Positions 1 through 7,195 of a stretch of DNA of 25,898 nt are shown one piece after another. How positions within the stretch are numbered: position 1 is the stretch's first letter; every line of letters begins with the position of its first letter. The position numbers and the translations under genes were made by a program. Under the pieces are notes generated by a model. That model was not told the origin of the DNA. It ran no database searches and saw only the letters and a list, made by a program, of their open reading frames with translations. This DNA is from an uncultured Desulfobacterium sp. (GTDB taxonomy: Bacteria > Desulfobacterota > Desulfobacteria > Desulfobacterales > Desulfobacteraceae): NCBI GenBank assembly GCA_937124525.1, contig CAKZLA010000221.1, positions 1 to 25,898 on the forward strand, read 5' to 3'.

Positions 1-904
1 CGTCTGGGTTCACATGGACACCGATGTCACAAAAATTGGTTCCCCGGACATGGGCAGTATCGGGAAATTGCCCCTGGGGCAACAGCCTGACAAATGAATC
101 CGGGCCATAATATTGCTTCAATGTTTTCATCACTGATTCATGGGAGGTTGGCGCTGTCACTTGTGCATAAATGGTGGATACCATTCCCCGGGTCAGGGGA
201 ATCAGATGGGGAACAAAGGTGATTTTCACCGATTCCCCCGCATGGGAGGAAAGAATTTCTTCCATTTCCGGCACATGGCGATGGTTGCCCACCTTATACG
301 GTTTAAAGGATTCGTTGACTTCGCAGAAATGGGAAGACAGGGAAAGGGCACGACCGGCACCACTCACCCCGGATTTGGAATCCGACACAATACCCCGGGT
401 GCTGATCATTCCCTCTTTGATCAGGGGAATCAGGGGCAACAGCAGGCTTGTGGGATAGCATCCAGGATTTCCCACAAGATCAGCCTTTTTAATGGCATCT
501 CCATAGATTTCGCTTAATCCGTAAACGGCGCGGTCCAGAAGCGCTGGGGCACTGTGGGGTTGATAGGCCGCTTCATAGGTCTTGGGGTTTTTAAATCTGA
601 AGTCGGCGGAAAGATCAATTACCTTGATATTGTTTTCAATAAAGAAGGGAGCATAGGCCATGGATACCTTATGGGGAAGGGCCAGGAATACACAGTCAAT
701 GCGTCCTTTAAGGGATTCCAGATCCATGGGCTCACAGGTGATATTCACCATTTCCCTGAGGGCCGGAAAAATATCCGTCAGACTTTGACCGGCATAGGAA
801 CGGGAGGTGACTGCGGTCAGCTCTGTGTCGGGATGACCTGAAATTAATTTGACAAGCTCTGCGCCGGTGTAGCCTGTTGCTCCTGCAATGCATGTTTTAA
901 TCAT
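1..904 (-). CDS. argC: N-acetyl-gamma-glutamyl-phosphate reductase (ArgC), 3' end outside the window
   Basis: Third step of arginine biosynthesis: NADPH-dependent reduction of N-acetylglutamyl-5-phosphate to the semialdehyde, in the cytoplasm. Translating the minus strand gives an open frame of 301 codons that runs off the left edge. It begins MIKTCIAGATGYTGAELVKL, a nucleotide-binding GATGYTG segment, and carries the family active-site motif GNPGCYPT with the catalytic cysteine at about residue 149. The full family length is about 345 residues, so roughly 45 C-terminal residues are missing. I chose ATG at 904 because GGAAA lies just upstream on the minus strand. An in-frame ATG at 916 is possible but has no ribosome site. 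A sigma70-type promoter lies about 65 bases upstream. The family call is firm; nothing in the visible part looks broken. Confidence 0.95.
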   Translation of the reverse strand, partial: MIKTCIAGATGYTGAELVKLISGHPDTELTAVTSRSYAGQSLTDIFPALREMVNITCEPMDLESLKGRIDCVFLALPHKVSMAYAPFFIENNIKVIDLSADFRFKNPKTYEAAYQPHSAPALLDRAVYGLSEIYGDAIKKADLVGNPGCYPTSLLLPLIPLIKEGMISTRGIVSDSKSGVSGAGRALSLSSHFCEVNESFKPYKVGNHRHVPEMEEILSSHAGESVKITFVPHLIPLTRGMVSTIYAQVTAPTSHESVMKTLKQYYGPDSFVRLLPQGQFPDTAHVRGTNFCDIGVHVNPD

Positions 905-970
905 TATTGTTTCCATGGCAAAAAAAGTGAATAATACCCATTATTGTAAAGGGTTTAGTTAAAAAAAACA

Positions 971-999
971 ATATTATCAGACAACTGCGTTCTTTTCAA
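971..999 (-). promoter_or_regulatory. Sigma70-type promoter for argC
   Basis: On the minus strand TTGAAA (999-994) is separated by exactly 17 bases from TATAAT-like TAATAT (976-971). The predicted start would leave a leader of about 60 bases before the argC ATG at 904. No ARG-box-like operator was recognised, so regulation by arginine is not shown. Confidence 0.55.
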
Positions 1000-1055
1000 G
1001 ATAAGATTCCTAACTTTCTGAGTTGGTAATTCTAAGGAGGGCAGTTTTGTATTAT

Positions 1056-1160
1056 TATAGTGCCGGTCACATGACCTGATGCTATTTTTTAATCATAACT
1101 CATTGTTTTATATGATTTTAAGGATGGATTTTGGTATCAAGTTATATGACCGGCACTATA
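1056..1160. repeat. Small element with 14-bp perfect inverted ends (MITE-like)
   Basis: TATAGTGCCGGTCA at 1056-1069 is the exact reverse complement of TGACCGGCACTATA at 1147-1160. The 77 bases between are AT-rich and non-coding. If the outer TA pairs are read as a duplicated target, the element would be TAGTGCCGGTCA...TGACCGGCACTA inserted at TA, as is typical of IS630/Tc1-mariner relatives. That reading is inference. It could instead be a long stem-loop between the argC promoter and the asmA-like gene. Confidence 0.5.
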
Positions 1161-1435
1161 GCTCTCTGCCCGTTTGAACAGGTGTTGACGCTGAAGGGCC
1201 TGATCAAACTCAGGCTTATGGGTGCTATTGGCGCTTGCCCCTTAGCCATGTGAGATAAAATTAGAATTGATATCCCCTGCTTTTTCTTGACACCCGTTTG
1301 TGCAGCAATGATAATAAGGTTATGTTTTTTTTGGGTCTTGGTTCCTCCTGCTGACACTTGGAGGAGGGACCAGGCTTTTGCTATTGACGAATTTGTTGGA
1401 ATTACCCTTATTCCTATCTATCCCGGAGGTTTTCC
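1161..1435. other. Intergenic, no gene recognised; possible weak promoter for the AsmA-family gene
   Basis: Upstream of the AsmA-family gene a TTGACG (1384-1389) is followed after 17 bases by CTTATT (1407-1412), a weak sigma70-like match, and then a strong ribosome site GGAGG at about 1425-1429. An open 71-codon minus-strand frame here (start near 1357) runs through the inverted end of the neighbouring repeat and resembles nothing I know, so I do not call it a gene. Confidence 0.25.
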
Positions 1436-3523
1436 ATGAAAAAAATATTCAAATGGATGTTATTGTGCCTGGGTGCCCTTGTCATTGCCATGGTGGCGGC
1501 TGTGTTGTTGATTCCCCGGTTTGTGGATGTGCAAAAATATAAGCCCCGCATGGAGCAAATGGTCACCGATGCCACAGGTCGCCCTTTTTCTCTGGGGGGA
1601 GCCCTTGAATTGTCTCTGTTTCCCTGGGTGGGGGTCTCTTTGTCTGATCTTCAGCTGGGCAATCCGCCGGGATTTAAAGAACAGGGATTTGTGACGGTGC
1701 GCTCCTTTAACGTCAAGGTGAAGCTGCTTCCCCTGCTATCCCGGGATATCCAGGTAAAGGAGTTTGTGCTGGATGGTTCCAGGGTGGTGTTGATAAAAGG
1801 GAAAAATGGCATTGGCAACTGGGAAAACATGGGGCCTGCCACCACCGTTAAAGGCGGTGCTGAAAATGCAGGGAATCAGACTTCCCCGGAAATAATAGCA
1901 AAAGAGGGCAATGTTCCCCCCGGGACTCTGCCGGTGACCGCCTTGAAGGTGGACCAATTTTCCATCATCAATGGCATTGTGGAATGGCATGACAGGACAC
2001 TTAAAACATCCAATGTGGTTTCAGATATTAACCTTCAGTTAAAAGATATTTCCCTTGATGCCCCTGTGTCTGTTGATTTCTCCGCCCGGGTGGACGGGAA
2101 TGCTATCTCCCTGAATGGACAGGTGGGGCCTGTGGGAAATCCCCCGGGTAAAGGGGAACTTCCCCTGGATTTAACTGTGAAGCTTCTGGAAGAGATTTCC
2201 CTTGCAGTGAAGGGAATCATTGTGGATGCTACTTCAGCCCCCCGGTTTCAACTGGCCCTTGATCTGGCATCCTTTTCCCCCCGAGCCCTGCTCAAAGGGC
2301 TGGAAAAATCAGACCTCCTGCCCACAGCAGACCCGGATACGTTTAAGCAATTTTCATTTAAGGGAAATCTGTCAGGGGACCCATCTGCCCTGGCCATTAC
2401 CAATGGTGCCCTGGTATTAGATGAATCCAACATGGCTTTTTCAATAGCTGTTAAGGCTTTTTCAAAGCCGGATATAAAATTTGATATAAACCTTGATACC
2501 CTTGATCTGGATCGATATTCTTCCCCTCCAAAAACAGCAGCGGCTCCGGTGACTAAAGGCAATAGTGACAAAGAAATCTCCGGGGTGTCCTCTGGCAGTG
2601 GGGCGGAACAAAAAACACCCAGCTCTCCTGCCCAAAAAAAGATGGACTATACCCCTTTGCGCACTCTGGTGCTTGATGGCCGTGCCAGGGTGGGACATTT
2701 GAAAGCCGGGGGTATGGTGGTCCAGAACGTGGATATGGCCATCTCCGGCATGAAGGGAAACTTCAACCTGGATCCTTTTACCGTGGACCTTTACCAGGGG
2801 CGGATGGTTTCTGCTGCCATCTTTAATGTTCAGAAAAATACTCCCAGGGGCTCGTTTAAGGTAAAAACAGATGGGATTCAGGTGGGACCCTTTATCCAGA
2901 ATGTTTCCCAGAAGGAATTTCTTGAGGGCGCATTGAACGCCGATGTAAAATTGACCTTCCAAGGGGATGACCCTGATACCATTAAACAGAATTTAAATGG
3001 CCAGGGAGAGCTGATTTTCACGGATGGTGCCATTGTCGGGGTGGATTTGGCGGGGATGGTGAGAAATGTCAAAGCCAATTTTGGGCTTGGAGAAAAAACA
3101 ACGGAAAAACCAAGAACGGATTTTGCCGAGTTGAAGGCACCGTTTACCCTCACCCAGGGGGTGTTTAATACCCCGGGTGTTAATATGATTTCACCATTGA
3201 TTCGACTGCTGGTACTGGGCAGTGCAGACCTTGTCAAAGAAACCCTTGATTTTAAAGTGCAGCCCAAGTTTGTGGCCACCCTCAAGGGTCAGGGAGATAC
3301 CAAAGAACGCACTGGCCTGACGGTACCGGTTCTTGTGACCGGTACATTTGACAAGCCAAAATTCAGACCGGATATGGAAGCCTTGATAAAAACCTCTATT
3401 CCCCAAGTAAAAGAGATTAAAAAAGAGGTGAAGGCCCTCATTGAAAATAAGGGGGATACCGGCGAACAACTGAAAAATATAGAAGGCAAGGCAAAAAATC
3501 TGTTGAAAAATTTTTCCTTCTGA
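1436..3523 (+). CDS. AsmA-family envelope protein
   Basis: A 695-residue protein with an uncleaved-type N-terminal membrane anchor (MKKIFKWMLLCLGALVIAMV and on to about residue 27), then the typical AsmA opening: IPRFVDVQKYKPRMEQMVTD, a GRPF segment, and LSLFPWVGVSLSDLQLGNPPGF at about 55-80. Most of the rest should be a long beta-rich periplasmic region; a Ser/Pro/Gln-rich, low-complexity linker lies at about 365-405, and the C-terminal AsmA portion (DGAIVGVDLAGMVRN, about 530) precedes a Lys-rich tail. Known AsmA-like proteins bridge the periplasm and affect lipid transport and outer-membrane assembly; that role here is by family only. The start is supported by GGAGG nine bases upstream. 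It is followed after 52 bases by cinA on the same strand, a possible two-gene transcript. Confidence 0.85.
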   Translation: MKKIFKWMLLCLGALVIAMVAAVLLIPRFVDVQKYKPRMEQMVTDATGRPFSLGGALELSLFPWVGVSLSDLQLGNPPGFKEQGFVTVRSFNVKVKLLPLLSRDIQVKEFVLDGSRVVLIKGKNGIGNWENMGPATTVKGGAENAGNQTSPEIIAKEGNVPPGTLPVTALKVDQFSIINGIVEWHDRTLKTSNVVSDINLQLKDISLDAPVSVDFSARVDGNAISLNGQVGPVGNPPGKGELPLDLTVKLLEEISLAVKGIIVDATSAPRFQLALDLASFSPRALLKGLEKSDLLPTADPDTFKQFSFKGNLSGDPSALAITNGALVLDESNMAFSIAVKAFSKPDIKFDINLDTLDLDRYSSPPKTAAAPVTKGNSDKEISGVSSGSGAEQKTPSSPAQKKMDYTPLRTLVLDGRARVGHLKAGGMVVQNVDMAISGMKGNFNLDPFTVDLYQGRMVSAAIFNVQKNTPRGSFKVKTDGIQVGPFIQNVSQKEFLEGALNADVKLTFQGDDPDTIKQNLNGQGELIFTDGAIVGVDLAGMVRNVKANFGLGEKTTEKPRTDFAELKAPFTLTQGVFNTPGVNMISPLIRLLVLGSADLVKETLDFKVQPKFVATLKGQGDTKERTGLTVPVLVTGTFDKPKFRPDMEALIKTSIPQVKEIKKEVKALIENKGDTGEQLKNIEGKAKNLLKNFSF

Positions 3524-3575
3524 AACCGAAAATTTGTTTTTACATATGAAAAAAATTTGAAAGGCATTTTATTAA

Positions 3576-4820
3576 ATGAAAGCTGAAATACTATCCACAG
3601 GTGATGAAGTTCTCTGGGGCGAAATTGATGATTCCAATGCCAGTTGGCTTGCCCGGCGGCTGCGGGAGTGCGGGGTGGATGTCACCCGGGTCAATTGTGT
3701 TGGAGATGACATCACCACCATCAGTGCCCTGATGACGGAAATTTCCTCCCGGTGTGACATGGTGCTGGTGACAGGGGGGCTGGGACCCACCAGTGATGAT
3801 TTGTCTGCCCAGGCAGCGGCCGTTGCCACCGGGGATGATCTGGTGCTTAACCCCCAGGCCTTTGAGTCCATGGCTGCCTATTTCACCCTTAAGGGCTGGG
3901 ACATGACCAAGGGAAATGAGAAGCAGGCCATGTTACCTTCAAAGGCCGTGATGATGGACAATATCTGCGGCACTGCGCCGGGGTTTTGCCTGGACCACAG
4001 GCAGGCTCGTTTTTATTTCATGCCCGGGGTGCCCCGGGAGATGAAGGCCATGTTTGAACGTCATATTCTCCCGGAACTTGATGCCCGGTATCCCTCCCGC
4101 CAGACAGCCACATTGTGCCGTTTGACGATTTTCGGACTTCCTGAGTCCAAAACCGGTCGTAAGCTCAGGGACTTTAATACACAGTTTCCCGGCATGAGAC
4201 TGGGGTTTCGGGCCTCTTTTCCCTTTATCCAGGTAAAATTCGGCAGTGATCCCTTTGCCGGGGATGAGGGCCGGGTCAGCCCGGAGCGCATGGCAGCGGC
4301 AAAAGCCTGGGTGCTGGAGCGGCTGGGCAGGTATGTGATCTCCACAAAGGGCTTTTCCCTGGAAGCCCAGGTGGGGGAGCAATTAAAACAAAGGGGGCAA
4401 ACCCTTGCCGTGGCTGAAAGCTGTACCGGTGGACTCATTGCCAGCCAGCTCACCGATGTTGCGGGAAGTTCAGATTATTTTCTTCTTTCCGCCGTCACCT
4501 ATGCCAATGAAGCCAAGATGTCGGTGCTGGGAGTGAAAAAAGAGACCTTGGAATCCCATGGTGCCGTGCATGAACAAACCGCCCTGGAGATGGCCTTGGG
4601 AGTCCGGGAAAGAGCAGGATCTGACTGGGGCATCTCCACCTCGGGCATTGCAGGCCCGGGCGGTGGTTCTGACACCCGGCCCGTGGGAATGGTATGCATT
4701 GGGGTGGCAGGTCCGGACGGTGCAAAGGCTTTCACCTACACCTTTTCCTATGGAGACAGGGGTATGAATAAGAAGATGTTTGCGGCCATGGCTCTGGAAT
4801 TGCTAAGACGTGAATTTTGA
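3576..4820 (+). CDS. cinA: CinA-family nicotinamide-nucleotide amidohydrolase
   Basis: A 414-residue protein of normal family length with both domains. Residues 1-170 are the MoCF/COG1058 domain: MKAEILSTGDEVLWGEIDDS at the start and the hallmark TGGLGPTSDD at about 66-75. The C-terminal CinA/PncC domain (about 255-412) has AVAESCTGGLIASQLTDVAG, with the family's conserved serine and TGG, and STSGIAGPGGGSDTRPVG. CinA proteins recycle NMN to nicotinate mononucleotide (amidase) and the N-terminal domain has ADP-ribose/COG1058 pyrophosphatase activity; this is from the family, not visible directly. The cytoplasm is expected. The ribosome site is mediocre (AAAGG about 13 bases upstream). The gene is followed at once by repeat element copy 1 and then by a convergent gene. 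Confidence 0.93.
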   Translation: MKAEILSTGDEVLWGEIDDSNASWLARRLRECGVDVTRVNCVGDDITTISALMTEISSRCDMVLVTGGLGPTSDDLSAQAAAVATGDDLVLNPQAFESMAAYFTLKGWDMTKGNEKQAMLPSKAVMMDNICGTAPGFCLDHRQARFYFMPGVPREMKAMFERHILPELDARYPSRQTATLCRLTIFGLPESKTGRKLRDFNTQFPGMRLGFRASFPFIQVKFGSDPFAGDEGRVSPERMAAAKAWVLERLGRYVISTKGFSLEAQVGEQLKQRGQTLAVAESCTGGLIASQLTDVAGSSDYFLLSAVTYANEAKMSVLGVKKETLESHGAVHEQTALEMALGVRERAGSDWGISTSGIAGPGGGSDTRPVGMVCIGVAGPDGAKAFTYTFSYGDRGMNKKMFAAMALELLRREF

Positions 4821-4848
4821 TGAAAAATCCAGGTGAATTCTAATTTTT

Positions 4849-4934
4849 AGCCAGTGCTCCATATTCGCCTATTTGGGACTGCGTAGCATACTAATGCCAA
4901 ATAGGTGAAGATGGGGTGCTGGCCGAATATTTAC
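4849..4934. repeat. Palindromic intergenic repeat, family 1, copy 1
   Basis: The arms 4849-4876 and 4897-4924 are reverse complements at 22 of 28 positions around a 20-base loop. The right arm plus outer tail (4911-4934) matches 10282-10305 over all 24 bases, and the left arm and loop start (4851-4890) match 10207-10246 with three differences. It sits between convergent genes (cinA and the DUF2156 gene), so it could act as a two-way terminator. Its outer tail GAATATTTAC holds the TAA stop codon (4933-4931, minus strand) of the DUF2156 gene. Confidence 0.85.
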
Positions 4935-5785
4935 CGGGTAATTCTATATTTTTCCACAAATCCAAGGGGTTTGTAGCTCATCTTCGCCTGCCTGAGCCCT
5001 GGATCACCCAGATCCTGTTCTCGGTTGATGGTCTGGTAATGTTCTGTGATAATGGTGGCAAAGGCCTGGTTGACAAACTGATAAATGCCCTTGTATTCGT
5101 TTAAGGCCTTTTCAAAATGAATGACAAAACTGGTGCCAAGGGCAAGCTCTTCTCCCAGGGTGTATGCCACGGGTTTGTTTTCCACATAGTAGATGCCACC
5201 GCACAATTGCAGGGGATCACATCTTTCAAGGGCTTCCCGGGCCGCATGATAATCTCCGTCATCCTGGCGGGGTTCCCGCCATTGGTCCAGTATCTCCAAG
5301 GCCTGGGGAATAAATTCATCCAAAAGCGGACGGCCTTCATAGGCGTGGTTATTAATGAACGCCTTTATGAGATTTCGTTTTTTGTGGTATTTTCTGCCGG
5401 AAAGGTCGGCAAGGCTTTCCCGGGAATAAATGTAGTCAAAATTGTCCCGGTCTTGGGTGACGATAAATCCCTTTTCTTTCAGTTGGTTCGCCTGTGATAT
5501 GGTGGCGCATTTCAAGGTGCCATGGGTGTCAAACAATGTATCAAGGGATGCCTGGGCTGGCAACCCAAAGGGGCACATGAAAAAGGAAATCCCCTTGTCA
5601 TGCCCCAGGATTACGGGGCATTTCTGATTCATTCTGGTGAGGCGGTAGTTGTGTTCCCGTCGAAAAAGGTAGAGATTGGCAAAGGTGAATTCAGAAACGC
5701 CTTCTGGAAGTTTCTGAAACATGGGGTGTAGCTTTTCCCTGAGATCAATGGAGAGTTCAACGCTATCTGGATAATCGGGTATCAT
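4931..5785 (-). CDS. DUF2156-family protein (LPG synthase C-terminal/GNAT-like fold)
   Basis: A 284-residue protein. The segment EFTFANLYLFRREHNYRLTR near the N-terminus, GRKYHKKRNLIKAFIN in the middle and INREQDLGDPGLRQAKMSYK near the C-terminus are the pattern I associate with DUF2156 proteins, which share the double GNAT fold of phosphatidylglycerol lysyltransferase C-terminal domains. There is no membrane segment, so this is a soluble relative, not an MprF. A substrate cannot be named. I chose ATG at 5785 because GGGAGG lies 13 bases upstream; a longer frame from 5830 has no ribosome site and would run through the palindrome CCCGGGG/CCCCGGG (5801-5820). The gene follows the ferritin-like gene on the same strand. 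Its stop codon lies inside repeat element copy 1. Confidence 0.75.
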   Translation of the reverse strand: MIPDYPDSVELSIDLREKLHPMFQKLPEGVSEFTFANLYLFRREHNYRLTRMNQKCPVILGHDKGISFFMCPFGLPAQASLDTLFDTHGTLKCATISQANQLKEKGFIVTQDRDNFDYIYSRESLADLSGRKYHKKRNLIKAFINNHAYEGRPLLDEFIPQALEILDQWREPRQDDGDYHAAREALERCDPLQLCGGIYYVENKPVAYTLGEELALGTSFVIHFEKALNEYKGIYQFVNQAFATIITEHYQTINREQDLGDPGLRQAKMSYKPLGFVEKYRITR

Positions 5786-5839
5786 TGAAGTATTTTCCCT
5801 CCCGGGGGGTAAACCCCGGGGATTTAACATGAGCAGATA

Positions 5840-6343
5840 TTAAAATGGCCAGAAGTTGTTGTCACCCCACACCTGATCCAGCAATGCCTGGTCGATTTCC
5901 ATGAGCATGTTTAAATGATCCCGCTCCCAGGTGGACAACCAATTATAGACTATTTTCTCCTCGGGATCATCGGCGGCATCTGCCTGGTCTGCATAGATGT
6001 TCACTGCGCGTTGCTCCATGGCAATGGCAGCTGATATGGCAGATGCTTCAAAACCTGCCGAGGCAATTCTTTTCATGATTTCCAGATTCAGCACTTTCTG
6101 GGGAAGCGTACTTTTTTGTGCTCCCTCAAAGGTTCCTGGCTCAAAATTGCCCCTTTTATTAAAGGCTTTGAACTGGGCTGACAAAACCTTTAAGTGGATG
6201 ATTTCTTCCTGGGCCATGGATTCAAAAAAAGATCTTACCTCTTCATTTTCAGCCTGCTCCGCCACTTTTTTATAAAAAGCATGGCCACGTTGTTCCAGAA
6301 TTATGGCCTTTTTTAAAATATTCAAGGTGTTAGCTTCGGTCAT
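5840..6343 (-). CDS. Ferritin-like (rubrerythrin-type) diiron protein
   Basis: A 167-residue four-helix-bundle candidate with the two-fold diiron pattern: E17 (LEQRGHAFY), E47xxH50 (EEIIH), E110 (MEQRAVNIY) and E140xxH143 (ERDH). Rubrerythrins use such sites to reduce peroxide; the C-terminal rubredoxin Cys4 domain of classical rubrerythrin is absent, so it needs an external electron donor or has another role (iron handling, peroxide sensing). The spacing between the second and third ligand helices (residues 51-100) is longer than in the simplest erythrins. The start has a strong ribosome site, AGAGGAGG, seven bases upstream. The DUF2156 gene follows after about 54 bases. A promoter candidate with an overlapping palindrome lies about 110 bases upstream. 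Confidence 0.85.
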   Translation of the reverse strand: MTEANTLNILKKAIILEQRGHAFYKKVAEQAENEEVRSFFESMAQEEIIHLKVLSAQFKAFNKRGNFEPGTFEGAQKSTLPQKVLNLEIMKRIASAGFEASAISAAIAMEQRAVNIYADQADAADDPEEKIVYNWLSTWERDHLNMLMEIDQALLDQVWGDNNFWPF

Positions 6344-6451
6344 GGAGCCTCCTCTTGTATGTTATTTTCTCAAACTTTTGGATTAATGAGCTGGCTGCCA
6401 ATTGCCCCGGAAAATAAATGTGGGCTTGGTTCAGAATTCAGCCGATTAGAT

Positions 6452-6480
6452 ACAATATCGTATTGACGGAAAAAGTGCAA
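6452..6480 (-). promoter_or_regulatory. Sigma70-type promoter with overlapping palindrome, for the ferritin-like gene
   Basis: On the minus strand TTGCAC (6480-6475) and TATTGT (6457-6452) are 17 bases apart. A perfect 13-base palindrome CAATA-TCG-TATTG (6453-6465) covers the -10 and part of the spacer, the right place for a repressor. It does not match the Fur or PerR consensus as I know them. The start at 6343 would give a leader of about 100 bases. Confidence 0.4.
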
Positions 6481-6590
6481 TCCAATGAATTTTCATTCAT
6501 CTTTCATATTCCCTTAAAAAAGTACAGAGGAAGCAGATTTTTTTTAATTGCCTTGCACCGCCATGTCCTTTAGACTGGGGTTGGCAAGGG

Positions 6591-6632
6591 CAAGTGTTGA
6601 AAACACTTGAAAATATCCCGGCTTAAGCGGGT
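6591..6632 (+). promoter_or_regulatory. Two adjacent palindromes upstream of the SUI1 gene
   Basis: CAAGTGTT-GAA-AACACTTG (6591-6609) is a perfect 8-bp stem. It is followed by an imperfect one, CCCGGCTTAAGCGGG (about 6617-6631). Both lie 35-75 bases before the chosen ATG at 6668, so they would be in the promoter or leader. No clear -35/-10 pair was found. The rest of 6344-6667 holds the ferritin-like promoter and nothing else I can recognise. Confidence 0.35.
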
Positions 6633-6667
6633 AGCCAATGTGTGAATCAAAGAAAGCAGGTGAAGAT

Positions 6668-7036
6668 ATGGTAAAAAAAATGAAAAGCAATGATGGGGGG
6701 CTGGTGTATTCCACGGAGTTTGGAAAAATGTGCCCCCAATGCAATAAGCCCATGGGAAAATGTGTCTGCAAAAAAAAATCTGGGATACCCCAAAATGATG
6801 GCATTGTCAGATTAATGCGGGAGACCAAAGGGCGTAAGGGAAAAGGGGTGACCCTTATAACCGGCATCCCATTGGACAGTGAAGGGCTTAAAAAGCTTGG
6901 AAAATCCCTTAAACAAAAGTGTGGGAGTGGCGGAAGCGTAAAGAATGGTATCATTGAAATCCAGGGAGACCACCGGGATGTTCTGGAAAAAATGCTTGTT
7001 GAACTGGGTTACAAAGTGAAACGGGCAGGGGGGTGA
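6668..7036 (+). CDS. SUI1/eIF1-family translation initiation factor (YciH type)
   Basis: A 122-residue protein. The N-terminal part has a Cys cluster, CPQCNKPMGKCVC, that could bind zinc. The C-terminal SUI1 domain (about 45-120) shows KGRKGKGVTLITGIP, a SLKQKCGSGGSVKNGIIEIQG stretch typical of the family, and HRDVLEKMLVELGYKVKRAG at the end. SUI1 proteins bind the small ribosomal subunit and, in eukaryotes, check start-codon choice; the role of bacterial YciH is less settled (stress-related control of initiation). I chose ATG at 6668 because AGGTGAAG lies just upstream; an in-frame ATG at 6638 lacks a good ribosome site. It stands alone, divergent from the ferritin-like gene and convergent with livJ. 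Confidence 0.9.
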   Translation: MVKKMKSNDGGLVYSTEFGKMCPQCNKPMGKCVCKKKSGIPQNDGIVRLMRETKGRKGKGVTLITGIPLDSEGLKKLGKSLKQKCGSGGSVKNGIIEIQGDHRDVLEKMLVELGYKVKRAGG

Positions 7037-7053
7037 CCCTGATCCATCCAATT

Positions 7054-7122
7054 TGGCAATGTTGCCACCCATAACAATGGCGCAATTCCCTATTTCTTTT
7101 AGATTGGAATTGCGCCATTGTT
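7054..7122. terminator. Long perfect hairpin between convergent genes, possible bidirectional terminator
   Basis: AACAATGGCGCAATTCC (7073-7089) and its exact reverse complement (7106-7122) form a 17-bp stem with a 16-base loop. A smaller palindrome TGGCAATGTTGCCA (7054-7067) precedes it. It lies between the ends of the SUI1 gene (7036) and livJ (7196), which fits a terminator for both. There is no good T-run on either side, so intrinsic termination is not certain. Confidence 0.5.
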
Positions 7123-7195
7123 TAGTCATGGGGCCAGCTTTTTTAAAAAATCAAAAAATTTTGGCCCTGGCCCGTCAAGTAGGGTCAGGAAGGGT

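Noticed and set aside
1142..1357. 71-codon minus-strand frame, perhaps a transposase remnant beside the inverted-repeat element
   Set aside because: It contains no recognisable transposase motif and its end overlaps the repeat arm by chance.
3939..4453. Long minus-strand open frames inside cinA, and similar frames inside asmA-like and gldA-like genes
   Set aside because: They are antisense shadows of well-recognised genes, with no ribosome sites or family resemblance.
5801..5820. Intrinsic terminator CCCGGGG/CCCCGGG after the ferritin-like gene
   Set aside because: A strong stem but with no T-run, and it lies directly before the DUF2156 ribosome site, so termination is not supported.
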